A program made the translations under genes and the position numbers. Positions 50,241-58,734 of a stretch of 64,000 nt of DNA are shown here, piece after piece. The notes under the pieces are model-generated. The model made no database searches. It worked only from the letters and a program-made list of their open reading frames with translations, and was not told the DNA's origin. The DNA comes from Variovorax sp. PCZ-1 (lineage in GTDB: Bacteria; Pseudomonadota; Gammaproteobacteria; Burkholderiales; Burkholderiaceae_C), in NCBI RefSeq assembly GCF_018413605.1, contig NZ_JAHCDN010000001.1, positions 1,240,001-1,304,000 on the forward strand, written 5' to 3'. Each line of letters begins with the position of its first letter. The first letter of the stretch is position 1.

Positions 50241-51665
50241 TCAACTCAATGCAGCTAATTGCACAGCCAGTCGATTGTGCTTTTCGATCAGCACAGGTAA
50301 ATCCACAGTCGTCAATTGCCCTCGACGCACAACGATACGGCCATTGACAATGGTGTATGCAGCTTGTGGACTGGCGCAGAGCAGGAGGCTTGCTAAGGGA
50401 TCGTGCACCGCGCCACCTGCGAAGCTGAGTGTTCGCAAATCAAACAAAGCTAAATCAGCGCACATCCCGGGCGCGATGTGACCAATATCTTGACGGCCCA
50501 GCACCTGCGCTCCGCCACGCGTGGCGAGTTTTAAGGCATCACGGGCGGTCATCTCGGCGGGGCCGAGGTCGCAGCCGAAGAAGGTTTTTCCGTTGCGCAC
50601 TTCAGGCGGCTGCATCGCGCGGCCTACTCGGGCGAGCAGCATGGCTTGGCGGGCTTCATTGACCATGTGCGCGGCATCGTTGCTGGCGCTGCCGTCTACA
50701 CCTAGGCCGATAGGAACGCCTGCATCGAGCATCTTGCGAACGGGAGCGATGCCGCTGGCCAGGCGCATATTGCTGCAAGGGCAGTGCGCGATGCCTGTGC
50801 GCGTTGCGGCGAAGAGGCTGATGCCCTCGTCATCGAGCTTCACGCAGTGGGCATGCCACACGTCAGCGCCTGTCCATCCGAGATCATGGGCGTATTGCGC
50901 GGGGGTGCAGCCGAATTTCTCTAGGCTGTAGGCGATGTCGTGATCGTTTTCTGCGAGGTGAGTATGCAGACGCACGCCATATTTGCGAGCGAGCAAAGCA
51001 GATTCGCGCATCAAATCACGGCTCACGCTAAAAGGGGAGCAGGGCGCAACAGCGATGTGGAGCATGCTGCCATGCGAAGCATCGTGGTATTGCTCAATCA
51101 GGCGCTGGGTGTCTTGGAGAATGGCGTCTTCTTTTTCGACGACGCGATCTGGCGGCAAGCCCCCCGCGCTTTGCCCCACGCTCATGCTGCCGCGCGTGGC
51201 CGTGAAGCGCATGCCGATCTCTTGGGCGGCTTCAATACTGTCGTCTAGCTTTGTTCCATTCGGATAAATGTAGAGATGATCGCTGGAGGTGGTGCAGCCC
51301 GAGAGCAAGAGCTCGGCCATCGCGGTTAGCGTGGAGACTTGGATCATCTCGGGGGTGAGATTCGCCCAAATCGGATACAGGCCGCGCAGCCAGCTGAAGA
51401 GCTCCGCATTTTGTACTGCTGGAATCGCCCGTGTGAGCGATTGGTACATGTGGTGATGTGTGTTGATCATGCCGGGCATCACGAGATGGCCACGCGCATC
51501 AATCACTTCGTCCACCTTGCCGCCAGCCCTCTGAAGCAAATCTTGCGCAGAGCCCATGGCCTCGATCGCATAGCCTCTAATCAGCACACTTGTATCCCGT
51601 AACTCGCTGCCCGCATCGTCCATCGTAGCGATACAAGTGGCGTTTTGGATGAGTAAGGTGCGCAT
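50241..51665 (-). CDS. 8-oxoguanine deaminase-type amidohydrolase
   Basis: 474 residues of the amidohydrolase TIM barrel: MPGMINTHHHMYQSLTRAIP near residue 64 (metal-binding HxH), VRLHTHLAENDHD, ADVWHAHCVKLDDE and GLGVDGSASNDAAHMVNEAR with the catalytic aspartate. The WLRGLYPIWANLTPEMI segment and length match bacterial 8-oxoguanine deaminases and the related atrazine-chlorohydrolase group. It would deaminate an oxidised purine to uric acid. The neighbours give no direct support for the substrate. Confidence 0.85.
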   Translation of the reverse strand: MRTLLIQNATCIATMDDAGSELRDTSVLIRGYAIEAMGSAQDLLQRAGGKVDEVIDARGHLVMPGMINTHHHMYQSLTRAIPAVQNAELFSWLRGLYPIWANLTPEMIQVSTLTAMAELLLSGCTTSSDHLYIYPNGTKLDDSIEAAQEIGMRFTATRGSMSVGQSAGGLPPDRVVEKEDAILQDTQRLIEQYHDASHGSMLHIAVAPCSPFSVSRDLMRESALLARKYGVRLHTHLAENDHDIAYSLEKFGCTPAQYAHDLGWTGADVWHAHCVKLDDEGISLFAATRTGIAHCPCSNMRLASGIAPVRKMLDAGVPIGLGVDGSASNDAAHMVNEARQAMLLARVGRAMQPPEVRNGKTFFGCDLGPAEMTARDALKLATRGGAQVLGRQDIGHIAPGMCADLALFDLRTLSFAGGAVHDPLASLLLCASPQAAYTIVNGRIVVRRGQLTTVDLPVLIEKHNRLAVQLAALS

Positions 51666-51671
51666 ATGATT

Positions 51672-51726
51672 TACTATCTATTTGATAGCATTTCGCGCAG
51701 TATATATGCCGGCAAAATGCTGTTTT
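51672..51726 (+). repeat. Dispersed ~50-bp repeat, intergenic copy
   Basis: ACTATCTATTTGATAGCATT, then TCGCGCAGTATATATGCCGG and CAAAATGC. A near-consensus copy, 7 bp upstream of the divergent deaminase start. Confidence 0.85.
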
Positions 51727-51766
51727 CATCATTTTTTCTTCATGGAAGAGGTTTGCTCAGCACCAT

Positions 51767-51803
51767 AAAAATTGACCGAGACCAGCATGCTGATCTCGGT
51801 CAA
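51767..51803 (-). terminator. Terminator after the first TRAP binding-protein gene
   Basis: On the minus strand TTGACCGAGATCAGCA pairs with TGCTGGTCTCGGTCAA (plus-strand 51772-51803), a 16-bp arm with a single G-T pair and a minimal loop, then TTTTT (complement of 51767-51771). It lies 55 bp after the dctP stop. Confidence 0.85.
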
Positions 51804-51857
51804 AGTTGTTGGCTTCCTACGCATGCATTGCGAACAATGCACCGGGCGAATTAAGTC

Positions 51858-52826
51858 TTACTTCTGGAAAGCATCCAGCATTTGTTTGCCTTCAGGGCCG
51901 GCTTTTTCCAGCCATTCTTTGATCATCGTGTCACCAATTTTCTTCATGTCAGCCTTGAGCGCCGCACTGGGCTGCAAGATTTGCATGCCGCCGCCTTTGA
52001 GTTTGTCCAGCGTCTCGCCATTGGCTTTCTTGCTAGCTGCGAAGCCACGCACTTCGGCATCAGCTGCGGCTTTGAGCACAGCGGCTTTGGTTGGTGCGTC
52101 CAATGCATCGAAAGCAGCTTTGTTCACGATCACGGCATTCTTGGGCAACCATGCTTGCAAGTCATACCACTGCTTCACAGTCTCGTGCAGCTTGGCATCC
52201 CAGCCGGTGGAGCCAGAGCTCATCATGCTGTCTGCCACGCCGGTGGCGAAGGCTTGGCTCACTTCAGCGGCTTGCACGGTGACGGGTTGCGCGCCGAGCA
52301 ATTCAGCCATACGAGCGGTGGCAGGGCTGTAGGCGCGCCATTTGTAACCCTTCAAATCTGCGCCGGAGTTGATCGGCTTTTTGGAGTACAAGCCTTGTGG
52401 GGGCCATGGCACCGAATACAGCACGCTCATACCTTGCTCGCCCAGTTTCTTCTCAATCATAGGCTTTTGTACTTTCCAGAGCTTGGCAGCTTCGTCATAG
52501 CTGTCGGCGAGGAAAGGCAGGCCGTCTGCACCATAGATTTGCCATTCGTTAGCGAGGTTTGCCAGCAATACTTCGCCCAGCTGAGCTTGGTTGCTTTGTA
52601 CGGCCCGTTTGATCTCTTGCGCTTTGAACAGCGACGCACCTGGGTGCACCGTGATCTTGAGCTTGCCAGAGGTCGCTGTGTCCACATCTTTGGCGAACTG
52701 CACCAAGTTCTCGGTATGAAAATTGGTGGCTGGGTAAGCAGAGGGCAAATCCCACTTCACTTGCGCGAGCGCGCTGCCTGCGGCCATCGCCGACAAACTC
52801 ACCAGCAAAGCAATCTTTTTAAACAT
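51858..52826 (-). CDS. TRAP transporter substrate-binding protein (DctP type), divergent copy
   Basis: 322 residues. The signal peptide is MFKKIALLVSLSAMAAGSAL (cleaved at ALAQ). The mature protein has the DctP pattern: HPGASLFKAQEIKRAVQSNQ, LFKAQ.. and VLYSVPWPPQGLYSKKPINS, with an SGSTGWDAKLHETVKQWYDL segment near residue 210 forming part of the ligand site. It is clearly a paralogue of the two other binding proteins in this window. It lies divergent from a LysR gene and has its own terminator, with no DctQM beside it, so it may use the pair at 55754-57676. Confidence 0.92.
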   Translation of the reverse strand: MFKKIALLVSLSAMAAGSALAQVKWDLPSAYPATNFHTENLVQFAKDVDTATSGKLKITVHPGASLFKAQEIKRAVQSNQAQLGEVLLANLANEWQIYGADGLPFLADSYDEAAKLWKVQKPMIEKKLGEQGMSVLYSVPWPPQGLYSKKPINSGADLKGYKWRAYSPATARMAELLGAQPVTVQAAEVSQAFATGVADSMMSSGSTGWDAKLHETVKQWYDLQAWLPKNAVIVNKAAFDALDAPTKAAVLKAAADAEVRGFAASKKANGETLDKLKGGGMQILQPSAALKADMKKIGDTMIKEWLEKAGPEGKQMLDAFQK

Positions 52827-52936
52827 GGCAACTCCTGTGGAAGAATGAGAGGAATGAAAGAATCAAGGATATAGCAAATCATGTGCCGCACACCACTCTG
52901 GCGTACCCGTAGATTCCCGATGCGGGGGGCTTGGGT

Positions 52937-53806
52937 ATGAATCTGCGCTTTGTTGAAGCTTTTTACTGGGTGGCCACGCTCAAATCTGTGTCGCGAGCGG
53001 CAGAGAAATTGTTCCTCACGCAATCGGCGATGAGTGCGCGCGTGGCGGCGTTGGAGGAGGAATTGGGCGTGTTGCTGCTCGATCGCCGCGATAAGCAGTT
53101 TCGCCTGACGGTAGCTGGCGGGCGGTTTGTGTCTTATGCGCAAAAGCTCTTGGAGCTGCAGCGCGAGGTGAAAGCGGAGATGGGCTCTGGCATGGCGCTC
53201 TCCGCTTCGCTTCGGATTGGTGCGATTGAATCGGTGTTGCATTCATGGCTGATCCCGTGGATTGAGCAATTGCGTGTCGAGCAGCCTGCTCTTGAGCTGG
53301 AGCTCACTGTGGAGACCACGCCGGTGCTGATGGATCAGGTGCAGCGCGGCGCGCAAGATATCGTGTTTGCAGCTTTGCCTGCGGGCGGGGAGGGCGTGCG
53401 TACCAAGACACTGCCTGCGATGCCGATGTGCTTTGTTGGCCAAGCTGCGCAGCACCGAAAGCGTGCGTACACGCTCTCTGATTTGGCCAAAGGCGAGTTG
53501 CTCACCTTTCAGCGTGGCTCGCAGCCGCATGTGGCGCTGCTGGATGCACTGCGCATGGCTAAGGTGGAGCAGAAGAAGGTTCATACGATTTCATCGATCT
53601 CTGCCATGGCGCAGTTGGTTCAAGGTGGCTTTGGAGTAGCTACGCTACCCCTGGCTGCTGCTGAGCGCTTTGTGGAGGTGCAGGGCCTGCGTGTGCTCAA
53701 GTGCAATGCGCAACTGCCTCCGCTGCCAATCCACGCGAGCTACCGCAGCGATCCAGCCACGGGATTGGTGGATGGGGTGCTGAAATCTGCACTCGCCTTC
53801 ATTTGA
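52937..53806 (+). CDS. LysR-family transcriptional regulator
   Basis: The ATG at 52937 gives 289 residues. The N-terminal helix-turn-helix is typical: MNLRFVEAFYWVATLKSVSR, AAEKLFLTQSAMSARVAALE, EELGVLLLDRRDK. A substrate-binding domain follows (SASLRIGAIESVLHSWLIPW...). It is divergent from the TRAP binding-protein gene with 110 bp between the starts, the classical arrangement for a LysR regulator controlling the neighbour, and it is upstream of the TRAP/oxoprolinase operon on the same strand. Confidence 0.92.
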   Translation: MNLRFVEAFYWVATLKSVSRAAEKLFLTQSAMSARVAALEEELGVLLLDRRDKQFRLTVAGGRFVSYAQKLLELQREVKAEMGSGMALSASLRIGAIESVLHSWLIPWIEQLRVEQPALELELTVETTPVLMDQVQRGAQDIVFAALPAGGEGVRTKTLPAMPMCFVGQAAQHRKRAYTLSDLAKGELLTFQRGSQPHVALLDALRMAKVEQKKVHTISSISAMAQLVQGGFGVATLPLAAAERFVEVQGLRVLKCNAQLPPLPIHASYRSDPATGLVDGVLKSALAFI

Positions 53807-53965
53807 GATGGAAGAAAAGCGTCGGAATTTCCTAGGGTTTACCTGCATCGCTCTTCTGAGCAGTTATCAAAAAAATTGATGAGATAAGCAAAAAATTTTG
53901 AGTTTGCTTCTTGATGGCATCGTGTTCACAATCCGATTCATGTTGAATCTATCTGTGGAATTGAT

Positions 53966-54766
53966 GTGAACGCTTTGGATTTTCCTGCTGGTCAATCAGC
54001 GCAAGCTGCAAGAGCCGCCATCCGCCAAGGCCAATGGACAGGGCACACCAGTGGCTTGGCCGATAGCCATGTGCAAGGCAATGTGGTGATCTTGCCTGAG
54101 GCGCAGGCCAATGATTTTCTGCGCTTTTGCCAGCGCAATCCCAAGCCTTGCCCCTTACTTGCTGTGAGCGAGCCAGGCGAAGCGAAATTGCCAGCCCTGG
54201 GCAATGACATTGACATCTGCACCGATGTGCCTCGCTATCGGGTTTGGCGCGATGGTGCCTTGGTCGAAGAGCCCACCGATATCAGCCACCTGTGGCGTAA
54301 AGATCTGGTCACCTTCATCATCGGTTGCTCTTTCTCCTTCGAGCAAGCGCTGATGGATGCCGGTTTGCGCATCGCACACATCGAGCAAAACGTGAATGTG
54401 CCAATGTTTCGCACCAATATTTCCACGGAGGCCGCAGGTGTATTTCATGGCCCCTTGGTGGTGACGATGCGGCCATTCAAAGCCAAGGATGCGATCCGCG
54501 CGATTCAAATCACCTCGCGTTTTCCCAATGTGCATGGCGCGCCTGTATATATGGGTGATCCATCTCTCATTGGGATTGCTGATCTTTCTAAGCCAGATTA
54601 TGGCGATGCAGTCAAAGTGGCGGCTGATGAGATTCCCGTGTTTTGGGCATGCGGTGTCACACCCCAAGCCGCGATCACCCAAGCTAAGCCCGCTTTTTGC
54701 ATCACACATTCCCCCGGCGCGATGCTGATCACTGATTTACTCAACCACCAACTTGCCACCTTCTAA
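53966..54766 (+). CDS. D-glutamate cyclase-family (DUF1445) putative hydro-lyase
   Basis: 266 residues from a GTG. The family pattern is clear: [80 protein letters not shown] and [13 protein letters not shown]. This DUF1445 family includes mammalian D-glutamate cyclase, which makes 5-oxo-D-proline from D-glutamate, and bacterial YcsI-type proteins of unproven function. Here it is the first gene of an operon that ends in 5-oxoprolinase, which makes a cyclase or racemisation role in 5-oxoproline metabolism plausible. Confidence 0.85.
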   Translation: MNALDFPAGQSAQAARAAIRQGQWTGHTSGLADSHVQGNVVILPEAQANDFLRFCQRNPKPCPLLAVSEPGEAKLPALGNDIDICTDVPRYRVWRDGALVEEPTDISHLWRKDLVTFIIGCSFSFEQALMDAGLRIAHIEQNVNVPMFRTNISTEAAGVFHGPLVVTMRPFKAKDAIRAIQITSRFPNVHGAPVYMGDPSLIGIADLSKPDYGDAVKVAADEIPVFWACGVTPQAAITQAKPAFCITHSPGAMLITDLLNHQLATF

Positions 54767-54778
54767 TTTGGAGAAACT

Positions 54779-55744
54779 ATGAAAAAACTGCTTTTATCTT
54801 TTGCCGCCACACTCGCTGTAGGCTCGGCATTCGCACAAACCAAATGGGATCTTCCCTCTGGCTACGGCGCAAACACCTTCCAAGTGCAAAACTTGGTGCA
54901 ATTCGCTGAAGGCGTGGACAAAGCCACTGCCGGCAAACTCAAAATTACCGTGCATCCCGGTGCATCGCTCTTCAAAGCGAATGAAATCAAGCGCGCTGTG
55001 CAATCTGCGCAAACGCCAATTGGTGAATTCATTCTGTCGGGTGCATCCAACGAATCGCCGATCTTCGGTGTGGATTCGATTCCCTTCTTGGCCACCAGCT
55101 ATGCAGAATCCAAAAAACTTGATACCGCTTCACGCGCTGTGCTCACCAAAACGCTAGCTGCCCAAGGCATGAAGTTGCTCTACACCGTGCCATGGCCACC
55201 GCAGGGCTTGTATTCCAAAAAGGCTATCGCTTCGATGGCGGATTTGAAAGGCACCAAGATGCGCGCCTACAACCCTGCCACCTCGTTCATTGCCACTGCA
55301 GCAGGCGCGCAACCTGTGACGATTCAACTCGCCGAGCTGCCAGCAGCGCTCGCTACCGGCGGCGTAGATAACTTCCTCACATCCAGCGCCAGCGGTGTGG
55401 ACAGCAAGCTGTACGAATCTGTGAAATTCTTTTATGACGTGAATGCATGGTTACCTCGCAACGCGGTGGTGGTGAATCAAAAAGCTTTCGATGGGCTTGA
55501 CAAAGCTTCTCAAGACGCCGTGCTGCAACAAGCCAGCGCAGCCGAGCAACGCGGCTGGGCCATCAGCGAGAAAAAGGATGATGAATACCTCAAAGAGCTG
55601 GCCGCCAAAGGCATGAAGATTGATACCACCAGCGCTGGCCTGAAGCGCGAGCTGAAAGTTATTGGCGATCAAATGACCGCCGATTGGCTCAAGCTGGCAG
55701 GCGATGATGGCAAGGCTATCATTGACGCCTTCAACAAAAAATAA
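54779..55744 (+). CDS. TRAP transporter substrate-binding protein (DctP type), second copy
   Basis: 321 residues with signal peptide MKKLLLSFAATLAVGSAFAQ. It is a close paralogue of the divergent copy at 51858: HPGASLFKANEIKRAVQSAQ, PWPPQGLYSKKAIASMADLK and SASGVDSKLYESVKFFYDVN. It captures the ligand in the periplasm for the DctQM pair that follows directly (9 bp gap). GGAG precedes the ATG. Confidence 0.93.
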   Translation: MKKLLLSFAATLAVGSAFAQTKWDLPSGYGANTFQVQNLVQFAEGVDKATAGKLKITVHPGASLFKANEIKRAVQSAQTPIGEFILSGASNESPIFGVDSIPFLATSYAESKKLDTASRAVLTKTLAAQGMKLLYTVPWPPQGLYSKKAIASMADLKGTKMRAYNPATSFIATAAGAQPVTIQLAELPAALATGGVDNFLTSSASGVDSKLYESVKFFYDVNAWLPRNAVVVNQKAFDGLDKASQDAVLQQASAAEQRGWAISEKKDDEYLKELAAKGMKIDTTSAGLKRELKVIGDQMTADWLKLAGDDGKAIIDAFNKK

Positions 55745-55753
55745 GGCCAACAG

Positions 55754-56341
55754 ATGACACACCCTCCTGAAGCTACTTCCATGCAAACAGCTTCTCACGA
55801 TTCAATTCTCAGACGCTGGCTAGAACGCATCTATCTCGGTGCGGCAGTCTTGGGGGCGGTGTGCATCGCTTTGATTTGTATCTTGATGGTCGGGCAAACA
55901 CTGGCTCGCGAAATTGGTATTGCTACTGGTGCAGTGAACGATATCGTGGCTTGGCTTTGTGCTGCTGCCGCTTTCTTCACGATGGCGCATGCCTTCAAGC
56001 ATGGTGATTTTGTGAGAGTGACCCTGTTTCTTGAAAAGATGGGTGAGGCTACGCGCCGTAAGTTTGAAATCTTCAGTTTGTTCGTGGCCACAGCAGCCGT
56101 GGCATATCTGGCTTTCTGGGCTTGCCGATTTACTTACCAAAGCTGGCAGTTCAACGAATTGGCGCAAGGTCTTTTGCCTTTGCCCATCTGGATTCCGCAA
56201 ATGAGTTTTGCTTTTGGCTCGATCTTGCTTCTAGTCGCTGTGCTCGATGAGCTGTTGATCGTTCTTCGCGGTGGTGTACCCACCTTTGTACGGCTGGCGC
56301 AAGAGCGGCATGCCAAAGGCGATTTCTCTTCTGATGTCTAA
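55754..56341 (+). CDS. TRAP transporter small permease (DctQ type)
   Basis: 195 residues with four hydrophobic segments (about 22-48, 55-75, 96-120 and 142-165), the plan of DctQ. Motifs: RWLERIYLGAAVLGAVCIAL and IVAWLCAAAAFFTMAHAFKH, FVRVTLFLEKM. It bridges the binding protein and the large DctM subunit. The gaps to its neighbours are 9 and 24 bp. Confidence 0.9.
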   Translation: MTHPPEATSMQTASHDSILRRWLERIYLGAAVLGAVCIALICILMVGQTLAREIGIATGAVNDIVAWLCAAAAFFTMAHAFKHGDFVRVTLFLEKMGEATRRKFEIFSLFVATAAVAYLAFWACRFTYQSWQFNELAQGLLPLPIWIPQMSFAFGSILLLVAVLDELLIVLRGGVPTFVRLAQERHAKGDFSSDV

Positions 56342-56365
56342 ACCTTAAAACTAGAAAAACTCATC

Positions 56366-57676
56366 ATGGATATCTTAGGAATTGGCGCTTTTCTGCTGAT
56401 CTTGATGCTGATGCTGCTCTCGGGCGGCGTCTGGATTGCGATGACTCTGGCGATCTGCGGCTGGGTCGGCCAAGCATTTTTTACAAACACGCAGCCTGGC
56501 TTGAATCTGTTTTCCGCCTTCTGGGAAAGCAACGCGAGCTGGGAGTTGGCGGCTTTGCCACTGTTCATTTGGATGGGCGAAATTCTCTTTCGCACCAAGT
56601 TGAGTGAAGAGATGTTCACGGGCTTGTCGCCATGGCTGGGCAAAGTGCCTGGGCGCTTGTTTCACACCACGATTTTAGGCTGCGGCATTTTTGGCTCGGT
56701 CTCTGGATCATCCGCAGCCACTTGCGCAACGATTGCCAAAGTGTCTCTGCCTGAACTGAAAAAGCGCGGCTACAACGAAACGATCACGCTGGGTTCTTTA
56801 GCCGCAGCGGGCACATTGGGCATCTTGATTCCGCCTTCCATCACTATGGTGGTCTATGCCGTCGCCGCAGAAGCCTCCATCATCCGTATCTTCTTGGCTG
56901 GTTTTCTTCCTGCGGCAGTTCTGATTGGCTTGTTCTCTGGTTACATTGCATGGTGGTCCATCCGCAACAAGCATTTGATGCCGGCGCCGGAGGCTCCAGT
57001 GAGCTTCATGGAAAAGCTGCGTTTGTCTAAGAATCTGATCCCCTGCGCTCTGCTGATTGTGTTCATCTGCTGGTCATTGATCGCGGGCTGGGCAACAGCG
57101 ACGGAATGCGCAGCTTATGGCGTAGTGGGTGCGTTGATTTTGGCTATAGCAAGTCGCTCGCTTACTTGGAAGAATTTCACCGAAGGCTTGATGGGCTCAG
57201 CGCGCACAAGCTGCATGATCATGTTCATTCTTGCAGGCGCAGCCTTCCTCACCAAGACCATGGCTTTCACAGGCATTCCGCGTGAGTTGGCAGAGTGGGT
57301 GAATGCCATGCAGCTCTCGCCGTATGCTCTGATTGGTTGCTTGGTCATCGTGTATCTCGTACTCGGAACGGCGCTCGATGGCATCAGCATGATTGTGCTC
57401 ACCGCCGCAGTGGTGATGCCCATGGTGCAAAAAGCTGGCTTTGATTTGATCTGGTTTGGCATCTTCGTGATCTTGTTGGTGGAAATCGCCGAGGTCACGC
57501 CACCCGTTGGTTTCAATCTTTTCGTCTTGCAAAATATGACTGGGAAAGACAGCACTTTGATTGCTAAAGCTGCGATCCCTTTCTTCGTGTGCATGGTGAT
57601 TTGCATTATTTTGATCACCGTGTTTCCGCAGATCGTTACGATCCTGCCTGATACCTTGATGGGGGCTGCTAAATGA
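56366..57676 (+). CDS. TRAP transporter large permease (DctM type)
   Basis: 436 residues with about 12 membrane segments. DctM landmarks are GSVSGSSAATCATIAKVSLP, ELKKRGYNETITLGSLAAAG, TLGILIPPSITMVVYAVAAE, and the C-terminal EIAEVTPPVGFNLFVLQNMT. It forms the Na+-coupled translocation channel together with DctQ. Confidence 0.95.
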   Translation: MDILGIGAFLLILMLMLLSGGVWIAMTLAICGWVGQAFFTNTQPGLNLFSAFWESNASWELAALPLFIWMGEILFRTKLSEEMFTGLSPWLGKVPGRLFHTTILGCGIFGSVSGSSAATCATIAKVSLPELKKRGYNETITLGSLAAAGTLGILIPPSITMVVYAVAAEASIIRIFLAGFLPAAVLIGLFSGYIAWWSIRNKHLMPAPEAPVSFMEKLRLSKNLIPCALLIVFICWSLIAGWATATECAAYGVVGALILAIASRSLTWKNFTEGLMGSARTSCMIMFILAGAAFLTKTMAFTGIPRELAEWVNAMQLSPYALIGCLVIVYLVLGTALDGISMIVLTAAVVMPMVQKAGFDLIWFGIFVILLVEIAEVTPPVGFNLFVLQNMTGKDSTLIAKAAIPFFVCMVICIILITVFPQIVTILPDTLMGAAK

Positions 57677-57702
57677 AGCCCTACCGTACCTAAGGATTCA
57701 TC

Positions 57703-58713
57703 ATGAAACTCTTTGCAATGGCTGCCTTGCTGGCGGCAGGCGCTAGCTTTGCCCAAAATTCAGCATCGACTACTTGGAAGCTTGCGACAGGCTACCGAGC
57801 CGAAAGCTTTCACGGGAAGAACCTGAGCCAATTTGCGGATGAGGTAAAAGCTGCAACACAAGGTCAGTTGTCTATCGAATTGCACCCGAATAACGCGTTG
57901 ATCAAGCTGACAGAGATTCGCGCATCCGTGGAGGCTGGGAAAGTTCAAGCCGGTGAATCCATCATGAGCGGACTCACAAAGGATATTCCCACCAGTGGCG
58001 CAGATTCAGTGCCGTTTGTGGTGAGTACCTATGCCGATGCACAGAGGCTGTGGAAATCGCAGCGCCCTTTGACGGAAAAAGCCTTCGCCCAGCGCGGCCT
58101 CAAAGTGCTCTATGCCGTGCCTTGGCCTCCACAGGGCCTACACAGCAAAAAGCCTATTCTCAGCATGCAAGATTTCAAAGGCACAACCATGCGCACCTAC
58201 AACCCCACCACGCTGCGCATTGCAGAGCTGCTGGGCGCGAAAGGGCAAGATGTGCCGATGGTGGAAGTGGGCAAGGCGCTCAAAGAAGGGCGGATTGACA
58301 GCATGATTACCTCCGCTGTCACAGGCGCTGAAAACAAGGTTTGGGGCGATATCAAGCACTATTACGAGATCAATGCTTGGTTTCCGAAGAACATCGTTTA
58401 TGTGAATGCCAAGGCTTTCACTGCTTTGTCTGCACCTGCCCAAAAAGCTGTGATGGATGCTGCTGCGCAGGCCGAGCAACGCGGCTGGCAAATGAGTCAA
58501 AAGGCAGCTGCCGATTCCACTGAGGAGCTGCGCGCCAATGGCGTAAAAATTGAGCGCATTCCGCGAGAAATCGATGTGGCGCTCAAGCGCTTGGGCGAAA
58601 AATTTTCCCGCGAATGGGTGACCAGCGTTGGCCAAGATGCCACGGCGATCTTCACACCCTATTACTTCGATGGTATTTCCGGTGCACAAACTGCTCAAAG
58701 CCCGTCAAAATAA
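57703..58713 (+). CDS. TRAP transporter substrate-binding protein (DctP type), third copy
   Basis: 336 residues. The signal peptide MKLFAMAALLAAGASFAQNS is shorter than those of its paralogues. The mature part is homologous but more diverged: HPNNALIKLTEIRASVEAGK in place of HPGASLFKA, then VLYAVPWPPQGLHSKKPILS and ITSAVTGAENKVWGDIKHYY. It lies after dctM, so one membrane pair is flanked by two binding proteins, and a third lies divergent. Different ligands for each are possible. Confidence 0.92.
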   Translation: MKLFAMAALLAAGASFAQNSASTTWKLATGYRAESFHGKNLSQFADEVKAATQGQLSIELHPNNALIKLTEIRASVEAGKVQAGESIMSGLTKDIPTSGADSVPFVVSTYADAQRLWKSQRPLTEKAFAQRGLKVLYAVPWPPQGLHSKKPILSMQDFKGTTMRTYNPTTLRIAELLGAKGQDVPMVEVGKALKEGRIDSMITSAVTGAENKVWGDIKHYYEINAWFPKNIVYVNAKAFTALSAPAQKAVMDAAAQAEQRGWQMSQKAAADSTEELRANGVKIERIPREIDVALKRLGEKFSREWVTSVGQDATAIFTPYYFDGISGAQTAQSPSK

Positions 58714-58734
58714 ACTCTTCTCTTTATTGACAAC

